Shown one piece after another: positions 1-7,877 of a DNA stretch of 64,000 bases. Source of the DNA: Haladaptatus sp. QDMS2 (GTDB lineage: Archaea > Halobacteriota > Halobacteria > Halobacteriales > Halococcaceae); contig NZ_CP119792.1 in the NCBI RefSeq assembly GCF_029338295.1, positions 62,001 through 126,000 on the forward strand, in the 5' to 3' direction. Positions within the stretch are counted from its first letter, which is position 1. Each line of letters opens with the position of its first letter. A program made the position numbers and the translations under genes. Under the pieces are notes generated by a model. It made no database searches and was not told the DNA's origin. It was given only the letters and a program-made list of their open reading frames with translations.

Positions 1-876
1 GACGACATTCACGCGGTCAACGAGCGAGCGATTATGGTTCGGCTCTCTGGCTACGGGCAGACGGGGCCAAAGTCACAGAAACCTGGCTTCGGCACGGTTG
101 CCGAAGGCATCTCGGGATGGGCACACGCAAACGGCTTCCCTGACAGCGAACCCTTGCTCCCACCGATTAGTCTCGCAGACCTCACCGCAGCGCAATTCGC
201 GCTCCAGTCGACGCTGATGGCGGTCTACGAGCGCGATTTAGGCCGTAATCCGAGCGACAAAGGCCAGGTCATCGATGTCTCGCTCATCGAACCACTCTCT
301 CGGCTGTTCTTTGGCGAGGTTGAAGCCTACGACCGGATGGAATACGTTCGCGAACGGACGGGGAATCGTCATTCGAGCACTGCCCCACGGAACATCTACG
401 AGACGGCAGATGGCTATATGACGATGTCTGCGTCGAATCAGAAAATCTTCGAGCGGGTCGCTCGCGCAATCGACAAGCCAGAACTCATCGATGACCCACG
501 ATTCGCGGACAACGTCACGCGTGTCGAAAACGTCGACGCGCTCGATGCGGAAATCGAAGCCTGGACCAAACAGCACACAACCGACGAAGCAATCGACATT
601 CTCGAAGCCAACGATGCCATCGTCGGCCCGGTTTACGATATGGGAGATATCTTCGAAGACGAACAGTACCAGGCTCGCGACGCCATCATCGAAGTCGACG
701 ACCCGGACGTTGGCTCGCTGAAGACGTTTGCGCCGACACCCAAGTTCTCTCGGACGCCCGGGGAGGTAGAGTTCCTTGGCCCCGGGCATGGCGAGCACAA
801 CGAAGAGGTGTACCAGGGCGAACTCGGCATGTCGACCGAGGAGTTTGCACGCCTCGACGAAGCGGGTGTCATCTAG
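1..876 (+). CDS. CaiB/BaiF family CoA-transferase (class III), 5' end missing
   Basis: This is the C-terminal ~291 residues of a class III CoA-transferase, which moves CoA between acyl-CoA and a free carboxylate. The frame is open from base 1, so the true start lies before the window. Visible family features are the G-Y-G-Q-T-G-P loop near the 5' end, the alternating Gly/Ala central region, and the C-terminal R-x-P-G-x3-x-LG-P-G-H-G-x-HN segment near 755-800. The stop codon TAG is followed directly by the ATG of the next gene, so the two are almost certainly co-transcribed. The substrate cannot be read from sequence. The pairing with a LeuA-type enzyme suggests metabolism of a branched or dicarboxylic acyl-CoA (inference). 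Confidence 0.9.
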   Translation, partial: DDIHAVNERAIMVRLSGYGQTGPKSQKPGFGTVAEGISGWAHANGFPDSEPLLPPISLADLTAAQFALQSTLMAVYERDLGRNPSDKGQVIDVSLIEPLSRLFFGEVEAYDRMEYVRERTGNRHSSTAPRNIYETADGYMTMSASNQKIFERVARAIDKPELIDDPRFADNVTRVENVDALDAEIEAWTKQHTTDEAIDILEANDAIVGPVYDMGDIFEDEQYQARDAIIEVDDPDVGSLKTFAPTPKFSRTPGEVEFLGPGHGEHNEEVYQGELGMSTEEFARLDEAGVI

Positions 877-1968
877 ATGCAACTGAACGACGTCACGCTC
901 CGTGAGGGTGACCAGATGCCGGGTCGCGACTTTACCGCCTCTCAGAAGGTCGAGTGTGCCCACGCACTAGACGACGTGGGCGTTCCGTTCATTCAGCCGG
1001 CGTTTCCCGCAACGGGTGAGAAAGACCAGACGGTTGTCCGCGAACTTTCCGAGTCGACGTCAGCCGACATCATCGCGCTTGCTCGGGCGTTAGACCGTGA
1101 CATCGACCTGGCGATTGACGCGGGTGCAGACGTCGTCGAGACGTTCGTGTCTGTCTCCGATAGCCATCTCGAACACCTCCTCGGCAAGTCCCGAGACGAG
1201 ATGGAGACGCTCCTTCGCGATGCAGTAGACCACATCATCGAGCGAGGCGGAACGCCACACGTCACGCTCGCCGACGCCTTTCGGACGGACCCAGCCTATC
1301 TCGTCGATATCTTCGAGTTGCTCCCCGATGTGCCGATTCTCACGCTCGCAGACTCGGTGGGGGCGCGAACCCCACACACGGTTCAGCAATATTTCGACAC
1401 ACTCGGTGAGGACGTAGACCTCGCACGCGTTGGCGTCCACTTCCACGACGATATGGGCTGTGGGACGGCGAACGCACTCACTGCCTACCACGCTGGCGTG
1501 GCGAAGGCTGATGTGAGTATTGCCTCGCTTGGCGAACGGGCGGGAAACAGTTCGTTCGAAGAGGTTGCCGTCTCCTGTGCCGTCGATTACCAGGACGACC
1601 TGGGGCTCGACACGACGTCGCTCATCCCTGCCTGTCGCGACATCCTCGACACGCTCGGCGAGTCGTACGGTAGGCGGAAAGCGGTCCTGGGCGAAGAAAT
1701 CGCCAAACACGAATCGGGAATCCATACGGCTGCCATGCTCGCAGACCCGTCGACGCTCGAACCATTCGACCCTGCAACCTTTGGTGGCGAGCGGACACTC
1801 ATCTTCGGAAAGCCAACCGGTGAAGGTGGGACGACTCGCCTGCTCGAACGGGCGAACGTCGAGCCAACAGCCCAAGCGGTGAGTCGGTTCCAGGACCTAC
1901 TCGCGACCCACGGCCCACTCTCACTTGCGGAAGCGCTCAAGCTTGCTTCCCGTGAGTTTGGCGACTGA
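877..1968 (+). CDS. LeuA-family DRE-TIM metallolyase (acyl-CoA/2-oxoacid condensing or lyase enzyme)
   Basis: The protein is 363 aa. The DRE-TIM signature D-V-T-L-R-E-G-D-Q sits at residues 5-13, the metal-binding H-F-H-D-D near residue 190, the G-E-R-A-G-N loop after it, and the H-E-S-G-I-H motif typical of isopropylmalate/homocitrate synthases near residue 275. There is no C-terminal LeuA regulatory domain, and the length fits NifV/AksA-like enzymes or re-citrate synthases. The start is fixed by its contact with the upstream stop codon. In an operon with a CoA-transferase it could make or cleave a hydroxy-acyl compound. HMG-CoA-lyase-like activity is an alternative, but the HESGIH segment favours the LeuA branch. 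Confidence 0.85.
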   Translation: MQLNDVTLREGDQMPGRDFTASQKVECAHALDDVGVPFIQPAFPATGEKDQTVVRELSESTSADIIALARALDRDIDLAIDAGADVVETFVSVSDSHLEHLLGKSRDEMETLLRDAVDHIIERGGTPHVTLADAFRTDPAYLVDIFELLPDVPILTLADSVGARTPHTVQQYFDTLGEDVDLARVGVHFHDDMGCGTANALTAYHAGVAKADVSIASLGERAGNSSFEEVAVSCAVDYQDDLGLDTTSLIPACRDILDTLGESYGRRKAVLGEEIAKHESGIHTAAMLADPSTLEPFDPATFGGERTLIFGKPTGEGGTTRLLERANVEPTAQAVSRFQDLLATHGPLSLAEALKLASREFGD

Positions 1969-2070
1969 CGCCGTGTTAGGCGGTTTGTTTCACCCGGAAC
2001 GTGAAAGGAAACGCGAACGAACACTTATCGGATTGCTAGCGAACAACACACCACAGGGGATTCAGGACAC

Positions 2071-2721
2071 ATGTTTCAAGCCGAGGTTCACCTCCAACAG
2101 GACAAGTTTTGCGTGCTAGACGACTTCGCTGCCACATTCGACGCTGGCTTCGACATCGCAATCGAGGAGTTGCACGACCATTCGGTGACGTTCGTCATCG
2201 AGTTTGACGCGGCCGAAGACGCGTACTTTGACTTTTTCGAGCGGTCTACGCAAGTCCAGCATCTCGAACAGCTAAACGAGACCACCTATCTGGTCACGAA
2301 AACCTCCTGTGGTGCGTACGACGCCATCGACCGCAATCATGGAATTTTGCGACGGCGCAATCACATCTCGGAAGCACGCCGCGTGTACACGATTCTCTTC
2401 TTCCGTCGCGAAGATTTGCGTGCAATCATCACCGAGTTCAAGCAAATCGGAAAAGTCACGCTTGGAAAGGTCACCCATTTCAACGAACCGTCCGCACGGC
2501 TCACCGAACGCCAGTACGAAGCGGTTTCTGCCGCCCTCGAACATGGGTACTTCAAGTGGCCACGTGAGATGAAAAGCGAAGACCTCGCAGCCGAGTTGGG
2601 CATCAGTCGAGCGACGTTCTTAGAACACCTCCGGAAAGCGCAGGCGAAGCTCCTGGCCGATGCGATGGAGGGGACTGAACACCCCGCACGTGGAAACGCG
2701 CCTGAATCGAAGGCTCACTGA
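2071..2721 (+). CDS. Bat-like transcriptional regulator with HTH_10 domain
   Basis: This 216-aa protein has the C-terminal HTH of bacterio-opsin activator (Bat) regulators: L-T-x-R-Q-Y-E-A, then a G-Y-F-x-W-P-R turn, then the recognition helix E-L-G-I-S-R-A-T-F-x-E-H-L-R-K-A-x-x-K at about residues 150-195. The N-terminal ~140 residues resemble the ligand-sensing part of short Bat-like proteins and contain no PAS or GAF signature that I can recognise. It lies 100 bp after the CoA-transferase/LeuA-like pair on the same strand and may regulate it (inference). A potential start 12 codons further in is less likely because the family normally begins close to this Met. Confidence 0.85.
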   Translation: MFQAEVHLQQDKFCVLDDFAATFDAGFDIAIEELHDHSVTFVIEFDAAEDAYFDFFERSTQVQHLEQLNETTYLVTKTSCGAYDAIDRNHGILRRRNHISEARRVYTILFFRREDLRAIITEFKQIGKVTLGKVTHFNEPSARLTERQYEAVSAALEHGYFKWPREMKSEDLAAELGISRATFLEHLRKAQAKLLADAMEGTEHPARGNAPESKAH

Positions 2722-2778
2722 GTTCGATACACTCGTTGACTTGGAGGACGGAATGGGAATTTTGCCGCGTCGGTTCGG

Positions 2779-3228
2779 TTAGGAACGGGTTGGGCGTGGC
2801 ATCTGTTCAAGCCGCTTGTGTTCCTCAGTTTTCTCTAGCCGATCATAGAAGTGTTTGAGCGTGTCCTGGGCGTCGAATAACCCGGTTCCCGTCAAGACCT
2901 CGCGTCCTTCCGGGGTGAGGACGTAGAACGTGAACGTCATCCCGTCTTCGTTCTTCGTTTCCTCGTTGATGACGCGCTCGATGACGCCAACGTGGATGAG
3001 TTTTTCCAGGTGCTCATGGATTGTCGAACGCGAGAGCGTTGGGTTCATCAGGTCGAGTTCGCGGAGTGATGGGGCTTCGTGGACGTGACTCACGATGCCT
3101 TGAATCAAGGTGAATCGGGTCTTCTGGGTAGCCATGTCCAGCATTTCGCGACGTTTCTGGAGGTTCCCCATCAAGTCGCGGTCATTCCCGCTCGTTTTGG
3201 TTTTCCCGGGGAATTCTGGATGGCTCAT
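2779..3228 (-). CDS. Winged-helix transcriptional regulator (MarR/ArsR-like)
   Basis: This is a 149-aa protein if started at the Met in M-S-H-P-E-F-P-G. An upstream in-frame Met at 3318 would add a 30-residue segment of unconvincing composition, so I chose the inner start. The segment T-Q-K-T-R-F-T-L-I-Q-G-I-V through L-S-R-S-T-I-H-E-H-L-x-K-L is a winged-helix DNA-binding domain of the kind that senses segment end or state in haloarchaeal single-domain regulators. The wing follows (F-T-F-Y-V-L-T-P-E-G-R-E). A charged helical tail ends the protein. It stands alone between two plus-strand genes at the start of the accessory island, and its target is unknown. Confidence 0.8.
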   Translation of the reverse strand: MSHPEFPGKTKTSGNDRDLMGNLQKRREMLDMATQKTRFTLIQGIVSHVHEAPSLRELDLMNPTLSRSTIHEHLEKLIHVGVIERVINEETKNEDGMTFTFYVLTPEGREVLTGTGLFDAQDTLKHFYDRLEKTEEHKRLEQMPRPTRS

Positions 3229-3355
3229 ATCTAACACATTATTCCACACTCTGATAACCGTTTCGGCGATGACCGAATTGCTCCCAGTCACACGAAAACT
3301 CACGGAATAGCTAGTCAATCAAACTAAGTCATCGTACGAGAAATTCAGACTGAAC

Positions 3356-4284
3356 GTGCCCCCCGTTGCCGACGACATTAAACAAGAAATGATGGAGCAA
3401 GCCGAAGCCCATTATCGCGGCCTCTCTTTCTCCTACGACGAATTCGAATCAGTCCTCAACGTCACCAGCGACCTCACCGAAATCCACAGTTACGACACCA
3501 GCTACTTCGTTCTTGGCAGTTACACCGAAGACGCTCGTATGCGCCTCGAACAAGTAAGAGACCAACTGGACGCCCGCAGTGGGGCACGCGCCATACTCAT
3601 GAGCGATATCGCGAACGAATGGGAACATAGCTACCCGAAATTCCGATTAATCGCCGACTACACCACCTATCTCGTCGGTGTCGCTGAACACCGCTGTGGG
3701 GGATTCCTCGTCGAAATGGGATACTTCGCTGCCGTCGATCAATATTTTGAGAAAACCTACGTCCTCAAACTCGCCTACCGTTCCTATTTTCGGTAGCAAA
3801 CGGTACAACAGTGTACCGAGGGTGGCTGGGCCTCACCGGGTTACTACTCTCTATTTTCGTGCTTCTCGCGGGACGCACCTGGCGACCTTGGGGATGTCCT
3901 TCAATTTTCGTTCCCGGCACCAGCAACGTGCAGGACGCGTCATCAAAGCACGCACACCAGCGGAACGGCTGGCTAGTGTGTGTTTGGCCGTCACACGAAT
4001 CTCCTGAACGTCCGTATAGGCCGTGTTTGAAACTCATGTGACGCTTACAGGTTCGGCGTGAATCGTATTAATAATTCGGGGCAGAATTTGTACCGTTCAC
4101 ATCTATTTACTCCTGATTTTGGTAACAGTTCCGTAACCCCAACGAAAGCGTCCGCGAAACCGACCACGAATGGCCGTATAGCTGGATGCAAGAAGGCATC
4201 TTCGAACTTCTCGCCGCAGACCAACGCCTCTTCACTTGGAACACCGTTGAAAATCTCGAAATCTGCACTACAAAACTCCCTTGA
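3356..4284 (+). pseudogene. Interrupted hypothetical gene (Rossmann-like, nucleoside/TIR-like fold suspected)
   Basis: The first part (3356-3796, GTG start) encodes ~142 residues of a compact alpha/beta protein: Y-F-V-L-G-S-Y-T-E-D-A-R, then a segment with S-D-I-x-x-E-W-E-H, then G-G-F-L-V-E-M-G-Y ending V-L-K-L-A-Y. It then runs into unrelated sequence and a stop. The missing C-terminus reappears at 4132-4284, in a frame reading R-N-P-N-E-S-V-R-E-T-D-H-E-W followed by a helical F-E-L-L-A-A-D-Q-R-L-F-T-W stretch. Joining the two halves gives a plausible ~190-aa protein. The intervening ~350 bp therefore looks like an insertion. The biochemical role is unknown. The 'GSY' loop plus acidic residues recalls nucleotide-sensing Rossmann folds, but I cannot assign it. 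Confidence 0.65.
3782..4130. mobile_element. ~350-bp non-coding insertion splitting the preceding gene
   Basis: The segment separates two halves of one reading frame. Both junctions carry CCGT (3778-3781 and 4131-4134), compatible with a 4-bp target duplication. Similar direct copies of TCCT-ATTTT-GGTA-CA lie at the left end (from 3782) and right end (from 4111). Within it a perfect 10-bp inverted pair, AACGGTACAA at 3799-3808 and TTGTACCGTT at 4088-4097, could be the termini of a ~299-bp MITE. No transposase is encoded, and the small ORFs inside look random. The true boundaries are uncertain to about 20 bp. Confidence 0.5.
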
Positions 4285-4409
4285 CAAGGATTCACCGCAT
4301 TTTCCCGCAGCGACCCTGTAATCTCCTCAATTCTCTCTTCCACTTCGAAGTGACAGTATCCGTGTTTGTACATCAACGTACAACAAAAACCACTGAATCG
4401 CACCACTAG

Positions 4410-4551
4410 GACCGCATTAGCGATGGTGAGGTCCGATGTCTCGGCGCACTCAAACATTATGTCGAATAAAGCCAACTACGAATATCCCGGTAGCTACGTC
4501 GAACTACTCAGACGATTTCGACGTGAGGTGACTGAGCATGAACAAGACTAA
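4410..4551 (+). pseudogene. 3' remnant of the upstream partner (toxin-like) gene of the HVO_A0114-type regulator
   Basis: One frame from 4410 reads D-R-I-S-D-G-E-V-R-C-L-G-A-L-K-H-Y-V-E and stops at 4467. The frame that follows from 4474 reads N-Y-E-Y-P-G-S-Y-V-E-L-L-R-R-F-R-R-E-V and ends at 4551, overlapping the start of the next gene by 14 bp. The two pieces look like one C-terminus joined by a frameshift. HVO_A0114-type regulators are commonly preceded by a TumE/DUF6516-like toxin gene with overlapping ends, so I infer a decayed toxin. The N-terminal part is gone; an in-frame TAG precedes it. Confidence 0.5.
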
Positions 4552-4978
4552 TTCGACCGAGGACGCACCGCACGAACATCGAACGCTGACCATCAGAGTT
4601 GGCACGCCCGACGACGCCTTCGACAAGGTCGAAGCCCGTCTCGCTGCCCTTGACGCCGGAGACGACTCCGATCCACTCTATGAGGTCGTCCTCCAACGAG
4701 AAGCCGACCTCCAGCGCCTGCTGTCGGCGAATAACGTCCAGCTCCTTCAGACGATTGCGCGACGCGAACCACAGAGCATTCGCGAGTTGGCACGGTTCGT
4801 CGACCGCGACGTCCGAGGGGTGCATGATAACCTCTCGGAACTCGAGCGGCTGGGGTTGGTTGAATTCGTCCAGGAGGGCCGGGCGAAAAAGCCGACCGTA
4901 TGGTACGACGACATCACGATCGAGCTCCCGGTTGCCGTATCTGAATCCGACCCTGCAGACGACACCGCAGAGGCATGA
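4538..4978 (+). CDS. HVO_A0114-family putative DNA-binding protein (antitoxin-like)
   Basis: The protein is 146 aa. The N-terminal ~60 residues (T-L-T-I-R-V-G-T-P onward) are an acidic dimerisation-type segment. A winged helix follows: L-L-Q-T-I-A-R-R-E-P-Q-S-I-R-E-L-A with the recognition helix near V-R-G-V-H-D-N-L-S-E-L-E-R-L-G, ending in a W-Y-D-D-I wing. This matches the family (name from memory) that accompanies TumE-like toxins in haloarchaea and probably represses its own operon. Here the partner upstream is only a remnant, leaving an orphan antitoxin. The start overlaps the remnant's stop, as expected for a coupled pair. Confidence 0.8.
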   Translation: MNKTNSTEDAPHEHRTLTIRVGTPDDAFDKVEARLAALDAGDDSDPLYEVVLQREADLQRLLSANNVQLLQTIARREPQSIRELARFVDRDVRGVHDNLSELERLGLVEFVQEGRAKKPTVWYDDITIELPVAVSESDPADDTAEA

Positions 4979-5233
4979 GAGCACAGGGTATGAGGACAGA
5001 TTGAATAATTCTTGTATGCTGAAAGTGGTATATGTGAGCACCAGTCAGACGAACAACCTGAGTTCCGGTCGGTCATCGAGTCACTGTCCAAGTGCCTGTA
5101 ACTGGTGGTAACACCAGCCCTGTCAGTGGAAGTCGTTCGACTTGGATAAGGGCACGTGTACCGTTCGCTCTTCGTTTGTTTGACGGTCTTCTCTGATGAA
5201 TGGTTAAGGTGGTTCCTTTGAAACGCTGAAACA

Positions 5234-5632
5234 ATGACCTCGAGTGACCCTTCGGACAATACGCCCTCTGACCCGGCCAACCTCTTGCCCGAAGACAGCG
5301 TGTTGACCTTCGAGGAGTACCTCGACATGCAGCGGACGATTGGCCACCCGATTCGATTTCGCATTCTGTACGCGCTCAAACACGAACAGGACCTGAGTGC
5401 TCGCGACCTAGGAGAAAAGCTCGAGATTCCTGCCAACAAACTTCACTACCACTTGGACAAACTCGTCGACGTTGGCCTCGTGGAGAATCGCAAACGCAAT
5501 TCACCAGATAGGGACGGTCTCTATTCATATTATCGCGCGACGAGCCTCGGAACGGGTATCCTTGAGGAGGGTGTCGAAGCCCTGATGCGACGGGAATGGG
5601 AGTTCCACGACGCCTATAACTCGGATGTGTAA
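5234..5632 (+). CDS. Winged-helix (ArsR-like HTH_20) transcriptional regulator
   Basis: This 132-aa protein has a typical haloarchaeal winged helix. M-Q-R-T-I-G-H-P-I-R-F-R-I-L-Y-A-L opens the domain at about residue 38, L-S-A-R-D-L-G-E-K-L-E-I-P-A-N-K-L-H-Y-H-L-D-K-L is the helix-turn-helix, and the wing ends at L-Y-S-Y-Y-R-A-T. The N-terminal ~30 residues are an acidic, proline-rich linker. It is followed on the same strand by a Tat-exported lipase gene 45 bp away, which it might control (inference). A ~255-bp gene-free stretch before it probably holds its promoter. Confidence 0.85.
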   Translation: MTSSDPSDNTPSDPANLLPEDSVLTFEEYLDMQRTIGHPIRFRILYALKHEQDLSARDLGEKLEIPANKLHYHLDKLVDVGLVENRKRNSPDRDGLYSYYRATSLGTGILEEGVEALMRREWEFHDAYNSDV

Positions 5633-5677
5633 CTCGGCCCCACAATATATTATTCGCCCGATTAGAACCATCAATTA

Positions 5678-6502
5678 ATGGTCGGGGAACGAATTCGCCG
5701 TCGAGATGTCTTGCGGACGATTGGAGCCGTTGGTGCAATCCCATTTACGTCAACCTGCGTCTCGGGGGAACGCCCGTGTTCTGGACCGCGGACGAGCGAC
5801 ACGAACCTCCCATTCGACACTGGGGGACAGTACGGCGGCTGGGGCGGCCACGAGTTTCACGGAACGCAATCGGGACATACGCAAAATCCAGTGGTGTTCG
5901 TCCACGGGAACACTCGCGACGCCTGTGATTTCTCGAAACACGCAGGCGTGTTCCTGGAGCGTGGGTATCTCGGCGACGAACTCTGGTCGATTACGTTCCG
6001 CGAGGGGACCTCAACCCATTCGGAGATGCGCGACCAACTCGAAGCCTTCGTGAGCAACGTGCTCGCCTATACTGGCGCGTCCTCGGTGGACATCATCGCC
6101 CACTCCTTGGGCGTGACGGGAGCGCGATTCTGGCTCGCCGAGTTAGACCGCTATAGTTCGGTCGATACCTTCGTCGGGCTTGCAGGGGCGAATCACGGGA
6201 CGTCGACGTGCCCGACCTGTAGTGCGTACGCGGGCTGGGGCGAGCCGTGTCAGTTTATCTCGCCTGCGTGTGCCGACGAACCCGGTGAGCCACTGTACGA
6301 GCTGAATCATCCTGACGAGACGCCCGGGGCTGTCGAGTACTACACCATTCGCGGGTCGAACGACGCGTTCTATCCGGTGGACAAGGACAGCCCGATTCTC
6401 GACGGGGCACGTGAAAACGTCCTGCTCGATGGTGCCGACCACGACCAGGTGCGAGCCAGTGACCGGAGTATCGACTTGCAGTATGAGTGGATTACGGAGT
6501 GA
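5678..6502 (+). CDS. Tat-exported alpha/beta hydrolase (lipase class 2/EstA-like)
   Basis: The protein is 274 aa. The N-terminus R-R-R-D-V-L-R-T-I-G-A-V-G-A is a twin-arginine leader. The mature part is an alpha/beta hydrolase: V-V-F-V-H-G-N is the oxyanion strand near residue 72, A-H-S-L-G is the nucleophile elbow (Ser near residue 140), and acid and His candidates lie in the D-A-F-Y-P-V-D and D-G-A-D-H-D-Q-V segments towards the end. The protein is extracellular or surface-bound and probably hydrolyses ester lipids. Four to five cysteines in the T-C-P-T-C-S and P-C-Q-F region suggest a disulfide-stabilised lid. The gene is adjacent to a wHTH regulator. Confidence 0.85.
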   Translation: MVGERIRRRDVLRTIGAVGAIPFTSTCVSGERPCSGPRTSDTNLPFDTGGQYGGWGGHEFHGTQSGHTQNPVVFVHGNTRDACDFSKHAGVFLERGYLGDELWSITFREGTSTHSEMRDQLEAFVSNVLAYTGASSVDIIAHSLGVTGARFWLAELDRYSSVDTFVGLAGANHGTSTCPTCSAYAGWGEPCQFISPACADEPGEPLYELNHPDETPGAVEYYTIRGSNDAFYPVDKDSPILDGARENVLLDGADHDQVRASDRSIDLQYEWITE

Positions 6503-6537
6503 GCGCCTGTCGAATCAAATCACTCGCTATTACATTC

Positions 6538-6978
6538 TCATTGATATGTTGGTCGGACCTCAGCAAGGAGGTCTTCGATGATTTCCCAGAGAATCAGCGA
6601 CGGCGTTTCGTGTTCGAAGGTGGTGCCCCATCGATCTTCATCGTCGTCGGTCGAGTACTGGAAATGCGCTAGCCCGAGATCCGGATGGTCCTCATCCTGA
6701 TGCCAGCCAGCATGAAATCCAGTGTTTGGGTCGGTGTAGTTGACGCGAAACCAATCGTGCGGGTCTTTTCGATACCACTTAATGACGAGCACCGGTGAAT
6801 CCGGTCCTGTTGGCGGGTCGAGTCGGTTCGCATCGAAAAGTGCTCGCAGTTGCTTGGCTTCGATGTCGTCTGGAACGTACTCGGTCGTCGTGATTTGTGG
6901 AACGCGGTCGAGAACGTCTCGTTTCAACTGTGTATACAAATTCGCATTCGGATCGCCACCAGGATGCGGGACAGACAT
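6538..6978 (-). CDS. Small partner protein of the DUF7342-type regulator, copy A (TumE-like toxin candidate)
   Basis: The 146-aa protein is unnamed. Its core reads L-V-I-K-W-Y-R-K-D, then W-F-R-V-N-Y-x-D-P-N-T-G-F-H-A-G-W-H, then P-D-L-G-L-A-H-F-Q-Y, and a C-terminal helix W-E-I-I-E-D-L-L-A-E-V. This aromatic/His-rich beta arrangement recurs in the partner of copy D and, broken, in copy B. It recalls TumE/DUF6516 toxins, which have a W-D-N-x-P-H-H-P...H-H-K-H core. The start lies 3 bp after the regulator's stop, so translation is coupled. A toxin role is inference; the family resemblance is by eye. Confidence 0.7.
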   Translation of the reverse strand: MSVPHPGGDPNANLYTQLKRDVLDRVPQITTTEYVPDDIEAKQLRALFDANRLDPPTGPDSPVLVIKWYRKDPHDWFRVNYTDPNTGFHAGWHQDEDHPDLGLAHFQYSTDDDEDRWGTTFEHETPSLILWEIIEDLLAEVRPTYQ

Positions 6979-6981
6979 CTG

Positions 6982-7524
6982 TTAACTGCTGGCCCCAGCT
7001 GAGTCTGTTGTGGGGGCCAGGAAGTCCCACTCACGGATGGCAAACCCAACGATTTGGATGCGCCGCTGGAGGTGCTCCCACTCGCGTGCGATCTCTCGGC
7101 GACGATTTTCTTCGTCGGTATCGAGGTCGTCAGTGGCCAACGAACCGCGAAGCTGGTTCGGCGATTCGAGGTCGAATTCGTCTTCCCAGTCGCGAATCTG
7201 TGCCTTCATTCCGGTGAGGCGGTCCGTGAGCTCTTCTACCGTGTGCCCGCTATCTCGAAGGCGCATCGCCTCTTGCATCGCCTGACGGCGGTAGTCAGGG
7301 GAGTACGTCGTGTGGGTGCCGCTTTCATCACGATGAAGAATTCCGTCGTCTACGAGTCGTCCGAGAACGCGCTTGGTGGGTTCGTGTGACCAGCCTGCCT
7401 CGGAGGCAATCCAGTTGACCGTTCGTGGCTCTGACAGCTGCCGGGCGACCATCCGCACACGGTCTTCACCCGTGGTCTGGCGTTTCATGAGGCCTTCTTC
7501 AGAATGCGATTCGTCTTCGGTCAT
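6982..7524 (-). CDS. DUF7342-type wHTH/coiled-coil regulator, copy A
   Basis: The protein is 180 aa. A winged helix occupies residues ~20-75: D-R-V-R-M-V-A-R-Q-L-S-E-P-R-T-V-N-W-I-A-S-E-A with H-E-P-T-K-R-V-L-G-R-L-V-D-D-G-I-L. It is followed by a long amphipathic helix (M-R-L-R-D through I-R-D-W-E-D-E-F), a conserved E-S-P-N-Q-L-R segment, and a second helical pair near W-E-H-L-Q-R-R-I-Q-I-V. Three further proteins of the same architecture occur in this window. It is the first gene of a two-gene operon with the small partner and probably an autorepressor or antitoxin. The family name is from memory. Confidence 0.8.
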   Translation of the reverse strand: MTEDESHSEEGLMKRQTTGEDRVRMVARQLSEPRTVNWIASEAGWSHEPTKRVLGRLVDDGILHRDESGTHTTYSPDYRRQAMQEAMRLRDSGHTVEELTDRLTGMKAQIRDWEDEFDLESPNQLRGSLATDDLDTDEENRRREIAREWEHLQRRIQIVGFAIREWDFLAPTTDSAGASS

Positions 7525-7527
7525 ACG

Positions 7528-7554
7528 CTACAGTTTGTAGTATATCTTAATATA
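7528..7554 (-). promoter_or_regulatory. Promoter and operator-like palindrome of module copy A
   Basis: Just before the regulator's ATG lies the inverted repeat CTACA-GTT-TGTAG (7528-7540), followed by an AT-rich palindromic TATA-like stretch, TATAT-CTTA-ATATA (7541-7554). An operator overlapping the leaderless start would suit an autoregulated toxin-antitoxin operon. The binding protein is inferred. Confidence 0.5.
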
Positions 7555-7877
7555 GGTTGAGGTGGCTCATCCTATATCGAATAGTTGGTTCACCGCTCCT
7601 CTCACACCTATCTCTGATGCTTGAGTTGGGATAACAGCGGACTAACTCGGATGCCTTGCTATGGGGTCACGCGTAATCTGAATCCGCGCCCGCTGAATCA
7701 ACACGAGGAGTTCTACGTGTACACCGAAATTATTCCAACCACGTCATCGTAAACCCACGCATGGCTTCAAAGACCGACGACCAGGGCAGACTCTTTCTTA
7801 CGAAGCAAATTCGAGAACGGTACGGAACACGGTTTCATATTGTTCCATCTGAGGACCGAATTACAGAGATTCAAGGA

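Noticed and set aside
3811-4041. Small ORFs on both strands inside the 350-bp insertion
   Set aside because: Cys/Trp/Pro-rich, no transposase features, and they overlap on opposite strands.
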